Shown here one piece after another: positions 55,637 to 64,000 of a stretch of 64,000 nucleotides of DNA (its first letter is position 1; each line of letters opens with the position of its first letter). The translations under genes were made by a program, and so were the position numbers. Origin of the DNA: Neisseriaceae bacterium JH1-16 (GTDB lineage Bacteria > Pseudomonadota > Gammaproteobacteria > Burkholderiales > Chromobacteriaceae); the NCBI GenBank assembly GCA_025989215.1, contig JAPDNP010000003.1, positions 248,001-312,000 of the forward strand, written 5' to 3'. Below the pieces are notes generated by a model. The model was given only the letters and a program-made list of their open reading frames with translations, was not told the DNA's origin and searched no databases.

Positions 55637-56158
55637 TCCTAGAGCCTGTTATGAGCTTGCTCGCGCAGCCGCGCCAAGTGTCCCGGGTGCTGGATGAAGG
55701 CGCGAGCGCGCGGGTCAAATGTCATCATTGACCAAGCGCGGCAACGCTGCAGACGGCGCGCTGGACACTTGGCCCTTCGGGTTGGCGACAAAAAGGGCGC
55801 ATCACTGCGTTGCTCGCCGCTGGCTGTGCCCGCACAGCGGCGCAACTCGCTCCTTGCCCTGCGCCCTTTTTGCCGCCAACGCGGCCGGGATCAGGCTCAT
55901 AACAGGCTCCAAAGCGGCAGCACCGCGGCGGATTGTGTCCGCCGGTCGGCCTGACAAGGGTTTAGGCGCCTCGATCATGACGCCGGCCTGAAATCATACT
56001 GCAAACCCGGCCGGCTCGCGATGCATGGCACGCGCCGGCGGGCGGCGCTGCGATTGACCGTCCACCGCCATCAACAGCATACTTTGCCCCGCCGGCATAG
56101 CGGCTTTGAGCCCGCCCGCGCCCCACCCGACGCCACCACCCCTAAGGACTTTTCCCCG
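55637..56158. other. Divergent region between ABC exporter and wsp operon
   Basis: 522 bp. Half is the structured family 3 element (55641-55910). The remaining ~250 bp up to wspA contains no gene I recognise and should hold the wsp promoter; no convincing -35/-10 pair stood out. Confidence 0.5.
55641..55910. repeat. TIR element family 3, 270 bp, nested hairpins
   Basis: Perfect 15-bp terminal inverted repeats GAGCCTGTTATGAGC and GCTCATAACAGGCTC. Inside are CCAAGTGTCC (55674) / GGACACTTGG (55763), AAAAAGGGCGCA (55790) / TGCGCCCTTTTT (55860) and CGCCGCTG/CAGCGGCG. No open frame. The terminal AGAGCCTGTT resembles AGAACCTGTT of family 1. Confidence 0.82.
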
Positions 56159-57787
56159 ATGAAACACTGGAGCATCCGCCAACGGCTGCTGGGCAGCTTC
56201 GCTTTGATCCTGGCCCTGATGACGCTGATGGCCGGCATCGGTCAGTATCAGCTGGCGGCGATCGACGCGGCCAAGTTTAGCGTGCAGCGGGACGCGCTTC
56301 CGGGGCTCTACTACAGCACGATGATCCGTTCGGCGATGTTCCAGGAACATATGCTGATGCAGCAGTTGGCCGAGATCGACAATACCGCCCAGCAGCGCCA
56401 AGCCGACCTGGCGAAGCTGCAGGCCAACACAGACCGCCTGAACGATTCCATGAAGGGCTACGAAAGCACCATCTACCGCACCGACGACCGGTCGAATTTC
56501 GAGGCGTTCAAGGCCGAGCGCGCGCGTTATCTCGAGGCGCGCCAGGCAGTGCTCGCGCTGGACCCGGTCAAGCAGCGAAACGAGGTCCACCAGTCCTTCA
56601 CCCAGCACCTCATGCCGGAATGGGAGCGCAACCGCCTGCGCATCCAGCGTTTCGTCGAGGATAACCGTGCCTTTGCCGACAAGAGCGCCGAGCACATCAG
56701 CGAGGCGGTCAGCACCGCCAAGATCAGCATGGTGGCGACGCTGCTGGTGGCGCTGGCGGTGGCGCTGGCCTGCGGCTATTTCCTGATGCGAGCGATCATC
56801 ACGCCGATGAAGGCACTGCAGGAGGCGCTGGACACGATGCGCACCGGCGATCTGACCGGCCGCCTCAGTGCAGAGCGACGCGATGAATTCGGCGTGCTGG
56901 AATCAGGCTTCAACCAGATGGCCGACGAGCTGACCCACCTGGTCGGCCAGTCGCAGGCCTCGGCGCTGCAGGTCAGCACCTCGATCACCGAAATCGCCGC
57001 CACCTCCAAGCAGCAGCAGGCCACCGCCACCGAGACCGCCAGCACCACCGCCGAGATCGGCGCCACCTCGCAGGAAATCCTCGCCACCTCGCAGGAGCTG
57101 ATGCGCACCATGGGCGAGGTCTCCTCGGTGTCCGAGCAGGCGGCCGATCTGGCCGGCAACGGCCAGGCCAGCCTGGTGCGGATGGAAAGCACCATGCAGA
57201 ACGTGATGGAAGCGGCCGGTTCGGTGAACGCCAAGCTCGGCATCCTCAGCGAGAAGGCCGGCAAAATCAACCAGATCGTCACCACCATCACCAAGGTGGC
57301 CGACCAGACCAACCTGCTGTCGCTGAACGCCGCGATCGAGGCGGAAAAAGCCGGCGAATACGGCCGCGGCTTCTCGGTGGTGGCCACCGAGATCCGCCGC
57401 CTCGCCGACCAGACCGCCGTCGCCACCTACGATATCGAGATGATGGTGCGCGAGATCCTGTCGGCGGTGTCGGCCGGGGTGATGGGCATGGACAAGTTCT
57501 CCGAGGAAGTGCGCCGCGGCATGACCGAGGTGCAGCTGGCCAGCGGCCAGCTGTCGCAGATCATCCATCAGGTGCAGGCGATGGCGCCGGGCTTCCAGCA
57601 GGTCAACGAGGGCATGCAGGCGCAGACCATCGGCGCCGAGCAGATCAAGCAGGCGCTGTTGCAGCTGAGCGAAGCCACCCGCCAGACAGTGGACTCGCTG
57701 CGCCAGTCCAGCCAGTCGATCGACGAACTTAACCTGGTGTCCAACGGGCTGCGACACGGTGTGTCGCGCTTCAAGGTCCAGGGCTGA
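56159..57787 (+). CDS. wspA: WspA, methyl-accepting chemosensory receptor
   Basis: 542 residues: TM1 about 8-30, a four-helix-bundle periplasmic domain, TM2 about 190-212, HAMP, and a cytoplasmic signalling domain. The tip LNAAIEAEKAGEYGRGFSVV, followed by ADQTAVATYDIE, is the WspA variant of the usual E-A-A-R-A-G-E-x-G-x-G tip. WspA clusters laterally and responds to surface contact or envelope stress in Pseudomonas. It is the first gene of wspABCDEFR. Confidence 0.92.
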   Translation: MKHWSIRQRLLGSFALILALMTLMAGIGQYQLAAIDAAKFSVQRDALPGLYYSTMIRSAMFQEHMLMQQLAEIDNTAQQRQADLAKLQANTDRLNDSMKGYESTIYRTDDRSNFEAFKAERARYLEARQAVLALDPVKQRNEVHQSFTQHLMPEWERNRLRIQRFVEDNRAFADKSAEHISEAVSTAKISMVATLLVALAVALACGYFLMRAIITPMKALQEALDTMRTGDLTGRLSAERRDEFGVLESGFNQMADELTHLVGQSQASALQVSTSITEIAATSKQQQATATETASTTAEIGATSQEILATSQELMRTMGEVSSVSEQAADLAGNGQASLVRMESTMQNVMEAAGSVNAKLGILSEKAGKINQIVTTITKVADQTNLLSLNAAIEAEKAGEYGRGFSVVATEIRRLADQTAVATYDIEMMVREILSAVSAGVMGMDKFSEEVRRGMTEVQLASGQLSQIIHQVQAMAPGFQQVNEGMQAQTIGAEQIKQALLQLSEATRQTVDSLRQSSQSIDELNLVSNGLRHGVSRFKVQG

Positions 57788-57802
57788 CCCGGGTAAGCCG
57801 CC

Positions 57803-58261
57803 ATGCTGTCGCTGCTGTTTCGGATCGAGCCGGACGTCTATGCGCTCGACTGCCGCGAGATCGCCGAAGTGCGCGCGCTGCCCCGGCTCAAGCAGCTGCC
57901 CGGCGCCCCGCACTGGGTCGCCGGCCTGCTCGATCACGACGCGGCCGCGGTGCCGGTGATCGACCTGTGCGCGCTGACGCTGGGCCGCCCGGCGCACGAC
58001 CGGCTCAGCACCCGGCTGGTGCTGGTGCACTACCCGGCACCGGGTGCGGGTGCCCGGCCGCTCGGCCTGATCGTCGAGCGCGGCACCGAGTTTCTGCGCA
58101 GCGATGCGGCCGACTGGGCCGATGGCGGCATGGCGACGCCGGATGCCCCCTACCTGGGCCCGGTGCTGCGCCACGAGCGCGGCCTGATCCAGCAGGTGCG
58201 CGTCGCCGATCTGCTGCCGGCGCCAGTGCGTGCGCTGCTCTACGGTGGTGCCGATGACTGA
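57803..58261 (+). CDS. wspB: WspB, CheW-like coupling protein
   Basis: 152 residues, one CheW domain (LLFRIEPDVYALDCREIAEV, LPGAPHWVAGLLDHDAAAVP). In the Wsp pathway it links WspA to the WspE kinase. It starts 15 bp after wspA and overlaps wspC by 8 bp. Confidence 0.9.
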   Translation: MLSLLFRIEPDVYALDCREIAEVRALPRLKQLPGAPHWVAGLLDHDAAAVPVIDLCALTLGRPAHDRLSTRLVLVHYPAPGAGARPLGLIVERGTEFLRSDAADWADGGMATPDAPYLGPVLRHERGLIQQVRVADLLPAPVRALLYGGADD

Positions 58262-59510
58262 GGCCCAGCTGCTGCGCTTCGCCGACTGGCTGAAGAGCCA
58301 GATCGGCCTCGACGCCGCGTCGATCGGCCTGAATACCATCGAGCGCGCGGTGTGCGAGCGCCTGGCCGCCTGCAGCGCCGACGCCTTCGAGCCCTATTGG
58401 CAGCTGCTGCAGGGCTCGGCCCACGAGCGCCAGCAGCTGATCGAAGCGGTGGTGGTGCCGGAAACCTGGTTCTTCCGCGATGCCGCCGCCTTCGACGCCG
58501 CCGCCCGCCATGCCTGCAAACTGCTCGCCGACGGCAGGCACAGCGGCCCGCTGCGCCTCTTGAGCCTGCCGTGTTCGAGCGGCGAGGAACCATACTCGCT
58601 GGCGATGGCGCTGCTCGACGCGGGCATCGCCCCGCAGCGCTTCCAGATCGACGCGGTCGACATCAGTCAGCGGGCGCTGGAGCGGGCCCGCCACGGCCTG
58701 TACCAGCAGCATTCCTTTCGCAGCGGCACGCTGGGCTTTCGCGACCGTTTCTTCAGCGCCGAGCCGGACGGCCACCGGCTGAACGAAGCGGTACGTCGCC
58801 AGGTGCGTTTTCGCCAGGGCAATCTGTTCGGCCCCGAGCTCCTGGCCGGCGAGGCGCCCGGCGGCTACGACATCGTGTTCTGCCGCAATGTGCTGATCTA
58901 TTTCGACCGCGCCACCCAACAACGCGCCATCGCGGTATTGCGCCACTGGTTGGCCGAAACCGGCCTGCTGCTGGTCGGCCCGGCCGAGGCCGCGCTGTTG
59001 CTGCGCCACCAGTTCCACAGCGCCGGCCTGAGCCTGTCCTCGGCCTTTCACAAGACAGCGCTGACCGCAGCCGCGCCGGTACCGCCCCCGGTCGCCTGGC
59101 GTCCGCCCGCCGCCGTGTTTACCGCGCCACTGAAGCCGGCCCCGCTGCCGCAACGCCCGCCACGGCCGGCCCCCGTGATGCCGGCGCCTCCGGCACCGCG
59201 CGATCTGCTCGGCGCCGCGCAATGCGCTGCCGACCAAGGGCGGCTCGCCGAGGCGATGGCCTTGTGCGAGCGGCACAACCGCGAGCACGGCCCGAATGCC
59301 ACCGCGTTCTACCTGATGGGCCTGGCCGCCGACGCCGACGGCCAGGCGCAGACCGCGCAGAGCTACTACCGCAAGACCCTTTATCTGGACCCGACGCATC
59401 AGGAAGCCCTGATGCAGCTGGCCGCCCTGCTGGAACTCGGCGGCGATGTCGCCGGCGCCCAGCGTCTGTACCACCGCGCCCAGCGCAGCAGGAACGATCA
59501 TGGCGGATAA
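58254..59510 (+). CDS. wspC: WspC, CheR-type methyltransferase with C-terminal TPR
   Basis: 418 residues: CheR N-domain, methyltransferase with VVPETWFFRD, LRLLSLPCSSGEEPYSLAMA (SAM site) and DIVFCRNVLIYFDRATQQ. A Pro-rich linker (about 280-310) precedes TPR-like repeats from about 320 (AEAMALCERHNREHG, AFYLMGLAADADGQ). It methylates WspA to set sensitivity. Overlaps exist with wspB (8 bp) and wspD (11 bp). Confidence 0.93.
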   Translation: MTEAQLLRFADWLKSQIGLDAASIGLNTIERAVCERLAACSADAFEPYWQLLQGSAHERQQLIEAVVVPETWFFRDAAAFDAAARHACKLLADGRHSGPLRLLSLPCSSGEEPYSLAMALLDAGIAPQRFQIDAVDISQRALERARHGLYQQHSFRSGTLGFRDRFFSAEPDGHRLNEAVRRQVRFRQGNLFGPELLAGEAPGGYDIVFCRNVLIYFDRATQQRAIAVLRHWLAETGLLLVGPAEAALLLRHQFHSAGLSLSSAFHKTALTAAAPVPPPVAWRPPAAVFTAPLKPAPLPQRPPRPAPVMPAPPAPRDLLGAAQCAADQGRLAEAMALCERHNREHGPNATAFYLMGLAADADGQAQTAQSYYRKTLYLDPTHQEALMQLAALLELGGDVAGAQRLYHRAQRSRNDHGG

Positions 59511-60183
59511 GCTGTTCGCACCCTCCTCCCTCTCCGACAGCGTCGAGATCGACGACTGCTGGAACCGGGTCGGCAATTACGGCGACGGCAGCTGCCCGCT
59601 GTTGCCGCGCCACATCCATTGCCGCAACTGTTCGCTCTACAGCCAGGCCGCCACCGCCATCCTCGACCGCTTCTCCAACCAGGCGCTGGCGGCGGGCGAC
59701 GAGGCGCACGCGACACCCCGCGTCGACGCCGGGCCGAGCCGCTCCTACGTGGTGTTCCGGCACGGCGAGGAATGGCTGGGCCTGCCGACCCGGCTGTTCA
59801 GCGAGATCGCCGAGCACCAGGCCATCCACAGCCTGCCGCATCAGCGCAGTGCCCGCCCCTTGCTGGGCCTGACCAATGTGCGCGGCCGGCTGGTGCCGTG
59901 CTTCTCGCTCGCCGCCCTCTTGGGGCTGAACACCAGCGGCACGGCCGACCCCGCCTCGCAGCGCTTGCTGGTGATCCAGCTGCAGGGCCGACCCAGCGCG
60001 CTGCTGGTCGACGCGGTGCTCGGCGTCGAACGGATACCCGACGCCGCCCATCAGGCGCCGCCGGCCACGCTGAACCGGGCCGGCCATCCGCTGACCGAGG
60101 CGGTGGCCGACTGGCGCGACCGGCGCATCGCGCTCTTGGATGCGGACCGGCTGTATCACCTACTCGAGCAGGGGTTGAACTGA
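59500..60183 (+). CDS. wspD: WspD, CheW-like coupling protein with Cys-rich N-terminus
   Basis: 227 residues. The N-terminal DDCWNRVGNYGDGSCP and HIHCRNCSLY motif is characteristic of WspD; a CheW domain follows (YVVFRHGEEWLGLPTRLFSE, LLGLTNVRGRLVPCFSLA). The four cysteines might bind a metal or be redox active, but that is inference. Overlaps both neighbours. Confidence 0.92.
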   Translation: MADKLFAPSSLSDSVEIDDCWNRVGNYGDGSCPLLPRHIHCRNCSLYSQAATAILDRFSNQALAAGDEAHATPRVDAGPSRSYVVFRHGEEWLGLPTRLFSEIAEHQAIHSLPHQRSARPLLGLTNVRGRLVPCFSLAALLGLNTSGTADPASQRLLVIQLQGRPSALLVDAVLGVERIPDAAHQAPPATLNRAGHPLTEAVADWRDRRIALLDADRLYHLLEQGLN

Positions 60184-62510
60184 TGGCCGACGACTACAGC
60201 CAGATCTCGCTGCAAGACCTGTTCAAGATGGAACTGGACGCCCAGGGCAAAGTGCTCAGCGCCGGACTGATCGCGCTGGAGCGCCAGCCCGGCAACGCCA
60301 CCGAGCTCGAGGCGTGCATGCGCGCCGCCCATTCGATCAAGGGCGCGGCACGCATCGTCGGCCTGCAGGCCGGCGTCGACGTCGCCCATGCGATGGAAGA
60401 CTGCTTCGTCGCCGCCCAGCAGGGCATCTTGCAGCTGAACTCCAGCGACATCGACACTCTGCTCGGCGGGGTCGACCTGCTGCTGCGCAGCGCCGACGGC
60501 GACGCCGCGGTGCCATCGGCCGACATCGCCGCCTTTGCTGCCGCGCTGCAGCGCATCGCCCAGCCCGAGGCCGCGCCCGCCCTTGCCATCCCGCCAGTGC
60601 TGGCACCGTCTTCGGCCGAGTTCGATGCACTCGCCGCCTCGCTGACTCTCCCGCAGCCGCCTCCCACAGCTGAGTTGGATGTACTCGCCGCATCGCTGCG
60701 GCTACCCGAGCCAGCTCCCGCGCCTATCCAGGCCGCCGCACCGCTCCCCGAGTCCAGCGATAAAGAACGAGTGCTACGGGTCACCGCCGCCAATCTCGAC
60801 CGGCTGCTCGGTCTGGCGGGCGAATCGCTGACCGCGGCACAGGGCCTGCAACCGGTGTCGCAGGCGCTGTTGCGGCTCAAACACCAGCAGACCGAGCTGC
60901 GGCTGGTGCTGGAATCGCTGCAGGAGACGCTGGCGCCCGGCGGCGCCGGCGAACGCGCCCGGCTGGCGCTCGACGACGGGCTGCGCCTGGTCGGTCTCTG
61001 CCAGACGCAGTTGGCCGAACAGCTCGACACGCTGGATGGTCTCGACCGCCGTTCGGCCAACCTGGCCGGCCAGCTGTACGACGAGGCGCGCGCCTGCCGG
61101 ATGCGGCCGTTTGCCGACGGCGCTGGCGCCTATCCGCGAATGGTGCGCGATGTGGCGCGCCAGCTGGGCAAGTCGGCACGACTGCAACTGGTCGGCGGCG
61201 CCACCCAGGTCGACCGCGACATCCTGGAACAGCTCGACGCACCGCTCGGCCATCTGCTGCGCAATGCGGTCGATCACGGCATCGAATCGGCGGCCGAACG
61301 GGTGGCCGCCGGCAAAGCGCCGGAAGGCGTCTGCCGGCTCGAGGCGCGCCACCACGCCGGCCGGCTGCAGATCAGCCTCGGCGACGACGGCCGCGGCATC
61401 GATCTTGCCGCGGTGCGCGCCAAGGTCATCGCACGCGGCCTGGCAAGCGCCGACACCGCCGCCCGGCTGTCCGACCAGGAACTGCTCGACTTCCTGCTCT
61501 TGCCCGGCTTCAGCCTGCGCGACACCGTCACCGAGCTGTCCGGCCGCGGCGTCGGCCTCGACGTGGTGCACGAGCTGGTGCGCCGCCTGCACGGCACGAT
61601 CCGCATCCACAGCACCCCGGGCCAGGGCACCCGTTTCCAGCTGCAGCTGCCGATCACCCTGTCGACGGTGCGCAGCCTGCTGGTCGAGATCGGCGGCGAA
61701 GCGTACGCCTTCCCGCTCGCCCAGGTCGAACGCACGCTGGAGCTGGCCGACGAGGCGATCGAGCGCCTGGAAGGCAAGAGCCACTTCCTGCTCGACGGCC
61801 TGCCGGTCGGCCTCGCCACCGCCCGCCAGGTGCTCGGCCTGCCGGGCACGACCGCACATGCCGACCCGCATGCCGTGCTACTGATCGGCCCGCCGACACA
61901 GCGCTACGGGCTGATCGTCGACCGCTTCATCGGCGAGCGGCTGCTGGTGGTCCAGCCGCTCGACACGCGCCTGGGCAAGATCAAGGACATCAGCGCCGGC
62001 GCCCTGCTCGACGACGGCAGCCCGGTATTGATCGTCGACACCGACGACCTGCTGCGCTCGATGGAACGCCTTGTCAACGACGGCGAGCTGCAGGCGCCGC
62101 AGGGTGCCGCCACCGGCCCGGCGCAGGGACGCCGCCAGCGCGTGCTGGTGGTCGACGACTCGCTGACGGTGCGCGAGCTGGAGCGCAAGCTTCTGCTCGG
62201 CCGCGGCTACGAGGTGATGGTGGCGGTGGACGGCATGGACGGCTGGAACGCGCTGCGCGCCGAGCCATTCGACCTGGTGGTCACCGACGTCGACATGCCG
62301 CGCATGGACGGCATCGAACTGGTGGAGCGCATCCGTCAGAACCCGGCACTGGCCGGGCTGCCGGTGATGATCGTCTCGTACAAGGACCGCGAAGAGGACC
62401 GGCTGCGCGGCCTGGACGCCGGCGCCGACTACTACCTCGCCAAGGGCAGCTTCCACGACGAAACGCTGCTCGACGCGGTGCGCGAACTGATCGGGGAGGC
62501 CAGCGCATGA
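60183..62510 (+). CDS. wspE: WspE, CheA-type kinase with C-terminal receiver domain
   Basis: 775 residues: HPt with phospho-His50 (AAHSIKGAARIVG), Pro/Ala linker, dimerisation helix pair, ATPase (N box HLLRNAVDHGIES, G1 ISLGDDGRGID, G2 SGRGVGLDVV), CheW-like domain, and a receiver with VLVVDDSLTVRE and phospho-Asp702 (VVTDVDMPRMDG). It phosphorylates WspR (output) and WspF (feedback). Its start overlaps the wspD stop. Confidence 0.94.
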   Translation: MADDYSQISLQDLFKMELDAQGKVLSAGLIALERQPGNATELEACMRAAHSIKGAARIVGLQAGVDVAHAMEDCFVAAQQGILQLNSSDIDTLLGGVDLLLRSADGDAAVPSADIAAFAAALQRIAQPEAAPALAIPPVLAPSSAEFDALAASLTLPQPPPTAELDVLAASLRLPEPAPAPIQAAAPLPESSDKERVLRVTAANLDRLLGLAGESLTAAQGLQPVSQALLRLKHQQTELRLVLESLQETLAPGGAGERARLALDDGLRLVGLCQTQLAEQLDTLDGLDRRSANLAGQLYDEARACRMRPFADGAGAYPRMVRDVARQLGKSARLQLVGGATQVDRDILEQLDAPLGHLLRNAVDHGIESAAERVAAGKAPEGVCRLEARHHAGRLQISLGDDGRGIDLAAVRAKVIARGLASADTAARLSDQELLDFLLLPGFSLRDTVTELSGRGVGLDVVHELVRRLHGTIRIHSTPGQGTRFQLQLPITLSTVRSLLVEIGGEAYAFPLAQVERTLELADEAIERLEGKSHFLLDGLPVGLATARQVLGLPGTTAHADPHAVLLIGPPTQRYGLIVDRFIGERLLVVQPLDTRLGKIKDISAGALLDDGSPVLIVDTDDLLRSMERLVNDGELQAPQGAATGPAQGRRQRVLVVDDSLTVRELERKLLLGRGYEVMVAVDGMDGWNALRAEPFDLVVTDVDMPRMDGIELVERIRQNPALAGLPVMIVSYKDREEDRLRGLDAGADYYLAKGSFHDETLLDAVRELIGEASA

Positions 62511-63520
62511 ATATCGCCATCGTCAACGACTCGCCGCTAGCGGTCGAGGCCCTGCGCCGCGCACTGGCGCTGCAAGCGGGCTACCGGGTGTGCTGGGTGG
62601 CGCAGGACGGGCTGCAGGCAGTCGAGATGTGCGCCTGGCAGACCCCGGACCTGGTGCTGATGGACCTGGTGATGCCGCAGCTGAACGGCGTCGAGGCCAC
62701 CCGCCGCATCATGGCCGCCACGCCGTGCGCGATCCTGATCGTCACCGTCGACATCGGCGCCAACGCCCGCGGCGTCTACGAGGCGATCGGCCTCGGGGCG
62801 CTCGACGCGGTCAACACCCCGACACTCGGCACCGGCGACCCGCGCCAGGGCGCCGCGCCGCTGCTGGCCAAGATTGCACTGCTCGAACGCCGACTCGGCT
62901 CCTTGCCCCCGCCTCCGGTACCGCCCGCCCCCGCCGCGCCGCGGCAGCTGCCTAGCGACTCGCAGCGGCTGATCGCCATCGGCGCCTCGGCCGGCGGGCC
63001 GGCCGCGCTGGCGACGGTGCTGGGCGGTCTGCCCGCCGACTTCGCCGCCGCGCTGGTGATCGTCCAGCACATCGACGCGGCATTCGCCGCCGGTATGGCC
63101 GACTGGCTCGACAAGCAATGTGCGTTGCCGGTGCGGCTGGCCGGCGGCACCGACCGGGTCGAGCCCGGCGTGGTCTGGCTCGCGCCGGGCGATGGCCACC
63201 TGCAGCTAGGCGCTGCCGGCCGTCTTCGTTGTAGCGCAGAACCGCTTGATCATCTATACCGACCGTCTATCGACATTTTTTTTCATAGCGTGGCACAGAA
63301 CTGGAAAAGTGAGACCCTCGCCGTGCTGCTGACAGGTATGGGCAGCGACGGTGCAGCCGGCCTGAAGACGCTGCGCGACCGTGGCGCCTACACCATCGCC
63401 CAGGATCAATCCACCAGCGCGGTCTATGGCATGCCCAAGGCCGCCGCCACCCTGGGCGCCGCCCGGGCCATCCTGCCTGTCGAGGCAATCGCCCCGGCCC
63501 TGATTAATGCTTGTCGCTGA
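62507..63520 (+). CDS. wspF: WspF, CheB-type methylesterase
   Basis: 337 residues: receiver (VNDSP pocket, phospho-Asp53 in LVLMDLVMPQLNG), Pro-rich linker, and CheB esterase with Ser in AIGASAGGPAAL, His in VIVQHID and Asp in LTGMGSDGAAGL. It demethylates WspA; loss of WspF locks the pathway on and yields wrinkly colonies in Pseudomonas. All catalytic residues look intact here. Confidence 0.94.
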   Translation: MNIAIVNDSPLAVEALRRALALQAGYRVCWVAQDGLQAVEMCAWQTPDLVLMDLVMPQLNGVEATRRIMAATPCAILIVTVDIGANARGVYEAIGLGALDAVNTPTLGTGDPRQGAAPLLAKIALLERRLGSLPPPPVPPAPAAPRQLPSDSQRLIAIGASAGGPAALATVLGGLPADFAAALVIVQHIDAAFAAGMADWLDKQCALPVRLAGGTDRVEPGVVWLAPGDGHLQLGAAGRLRCSAEPLDHLYRPSIDIFFHSVAQNWKSETLAVLLTGMGSDGAAGLKTLRDRGAYTIAQDQSTSAVYGMPKAAATLGAARAILPVEAIAPALINACR

Positions 63521-63523
63521 CCG

Positions 63524-64000
63524 ATGACCCCCATGGAAGATATCAATTACATCCCGTTCACCACGTCGGCGCCGACGGCCTCCGCTGAACCGCCGAGCGA
63601 GCCGGTGATGGTGCTCCTGGTCGACGACCAGGTGATGGTGGGCGAGGCGGTACGCCGCATGCTGGCCAACGAGCCGGGCATCGATTACCACTACTGCGCC
63701 ACGCCCGACGACGCGCTGCGCGTGGCGAAGAGCACCCGCCCGACCGTGATTCTGCAAGACCTGGTGATGCCGGGCGTGGACGGCCTGACGCTGGTGCAGC
63801 AGTACCGCGCCGACCCTGCCACCCGCGATACTCCGGTGATCGTGCTGTCGACCAAGGAGGAGCCGGCGATCAAGAGCGCCGCCTTCGCCCGCGGCGCCAA
63901 CGACTACCTGGTCAAGCTGCCCGACTCGGTCGAGCTGATCGCGCGCATCCGCTACCACTCGCGCTCCTATCTCAACCAGCTGCAGCGCGACGAGGCCTAC
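63524..64000 (+). CDS. wspR: WspR response regulator, receiver part (cut by window edge)
   Basis: 159 codons visible, starting MTPMEDINYI (a second ATG at 63533 is possible). Receiver: VMVLLVDDQVMVGEAVRRML, phospho-Asp79 in VILQDLVMPGVDG, STKEEP and NDYLVKLPDSVELIARIRYH followed by the coiled-coil start SRSYLNQLQRDEAY. In WspR this leads to a GGDEF cyclase, which lies beyond the window. It is the pathway output that makes c-di-GMP. Confidence 0.93.
   Translation, partial: MTPMEDINYIPFTTSAPTASAEPPSEPVMVLLVDDQVMVGEAVRRMLANEPGIDYHYCATPDDALRVAKSTRPTVILQDLVMPGVDGLTLVQQYRADPATRDTPVIVLSTKEEPAIKSAAFARGANDYLVKLPDSVELIARIRYHSRSYLNQLQRDEAY

Overview
The window is GC-rich (by eye about two thirds GC), densely coded DNA from a betaproteobacterium, most likely a chitinolytic member of the Neisseriales close to Chromobacteriaceae. 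This is an inference from gene content: a minor-pilin cluster ordered as in Neisseria, ftrABCD iron uptake, metX-metW, polA followed by a LOG-family gene, a DUF2782 gene and thrB, a secreted chitinase and a wsp operon. No rRNA, tRNA, CRISPR array, transposase or phage gene was seen. Both ends cut through genes (cysG on the left, wspR on the right).

Layout. 1-10.7 kb: cysG end, a PAS/GAF/GGDEF protein whose GGDEF motif is broken, DUF3025, YihY, WrbA-GNAT, ampG overlapping a lysozyme-inhibitor gene, a serine permease and a DUF1345 membrane protein. 10.7-16.7 kb: metXW and a string of small enzymes (YbaK, VOC, NUDIX, SRPBCC) lying between two complex noncoding repeat blocks. 16.8-21.4 kb: Fur-type iron importer ftrABCD and a Bcr/CflA efflux pump. 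21.7-24.7 kb: minor pilins. 24.8-29.7 kb: polA, LOG, DUF2782, thrB. 30-38.8 kb: yeiE/yeiH, cardiolipin synthase, cstA-ybdD, rstA-rstB. 39-53.4 kb: an alpha/beta hydrolase, mdtD, GST, hemF, azoR with a divergent LysR gene, fpr, a chitinase, a hydroxyaspartate/threonine dehydratase, ohr, yejK. 53.7-64 kb: an ABC exporter, then wspABCDEF and the start of wspR. The wsp products form a chemosensory pathway: WspA senses a surface or envelope cue, WspB/WspD couple it to the WspE kinase, WspC/WspF set adaptation, and WspR makes c-di-GMP.

The most unusual content is noncoding. (1) The 9-mer TTGGCCGAA (either strand) occurs roughly 40-45 times, in genes and between them, sometimes as inverted pairs in terminators; it behaves like a DNA uptake sequence. 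(2) Two ~750 bp blocks (10770-11514 and 15959-16714) are inverted copies of each other. Each has two structured arms whose hairpin stems change sequence but stay paired, enclosing two DnaA-box-like sites exactly 30 bp apart plus one TTGGCCGAA motif. (3) Three families of small terminal-inverted-repeat elements (about 140, 100 and 270 bp) sit against gene ends.
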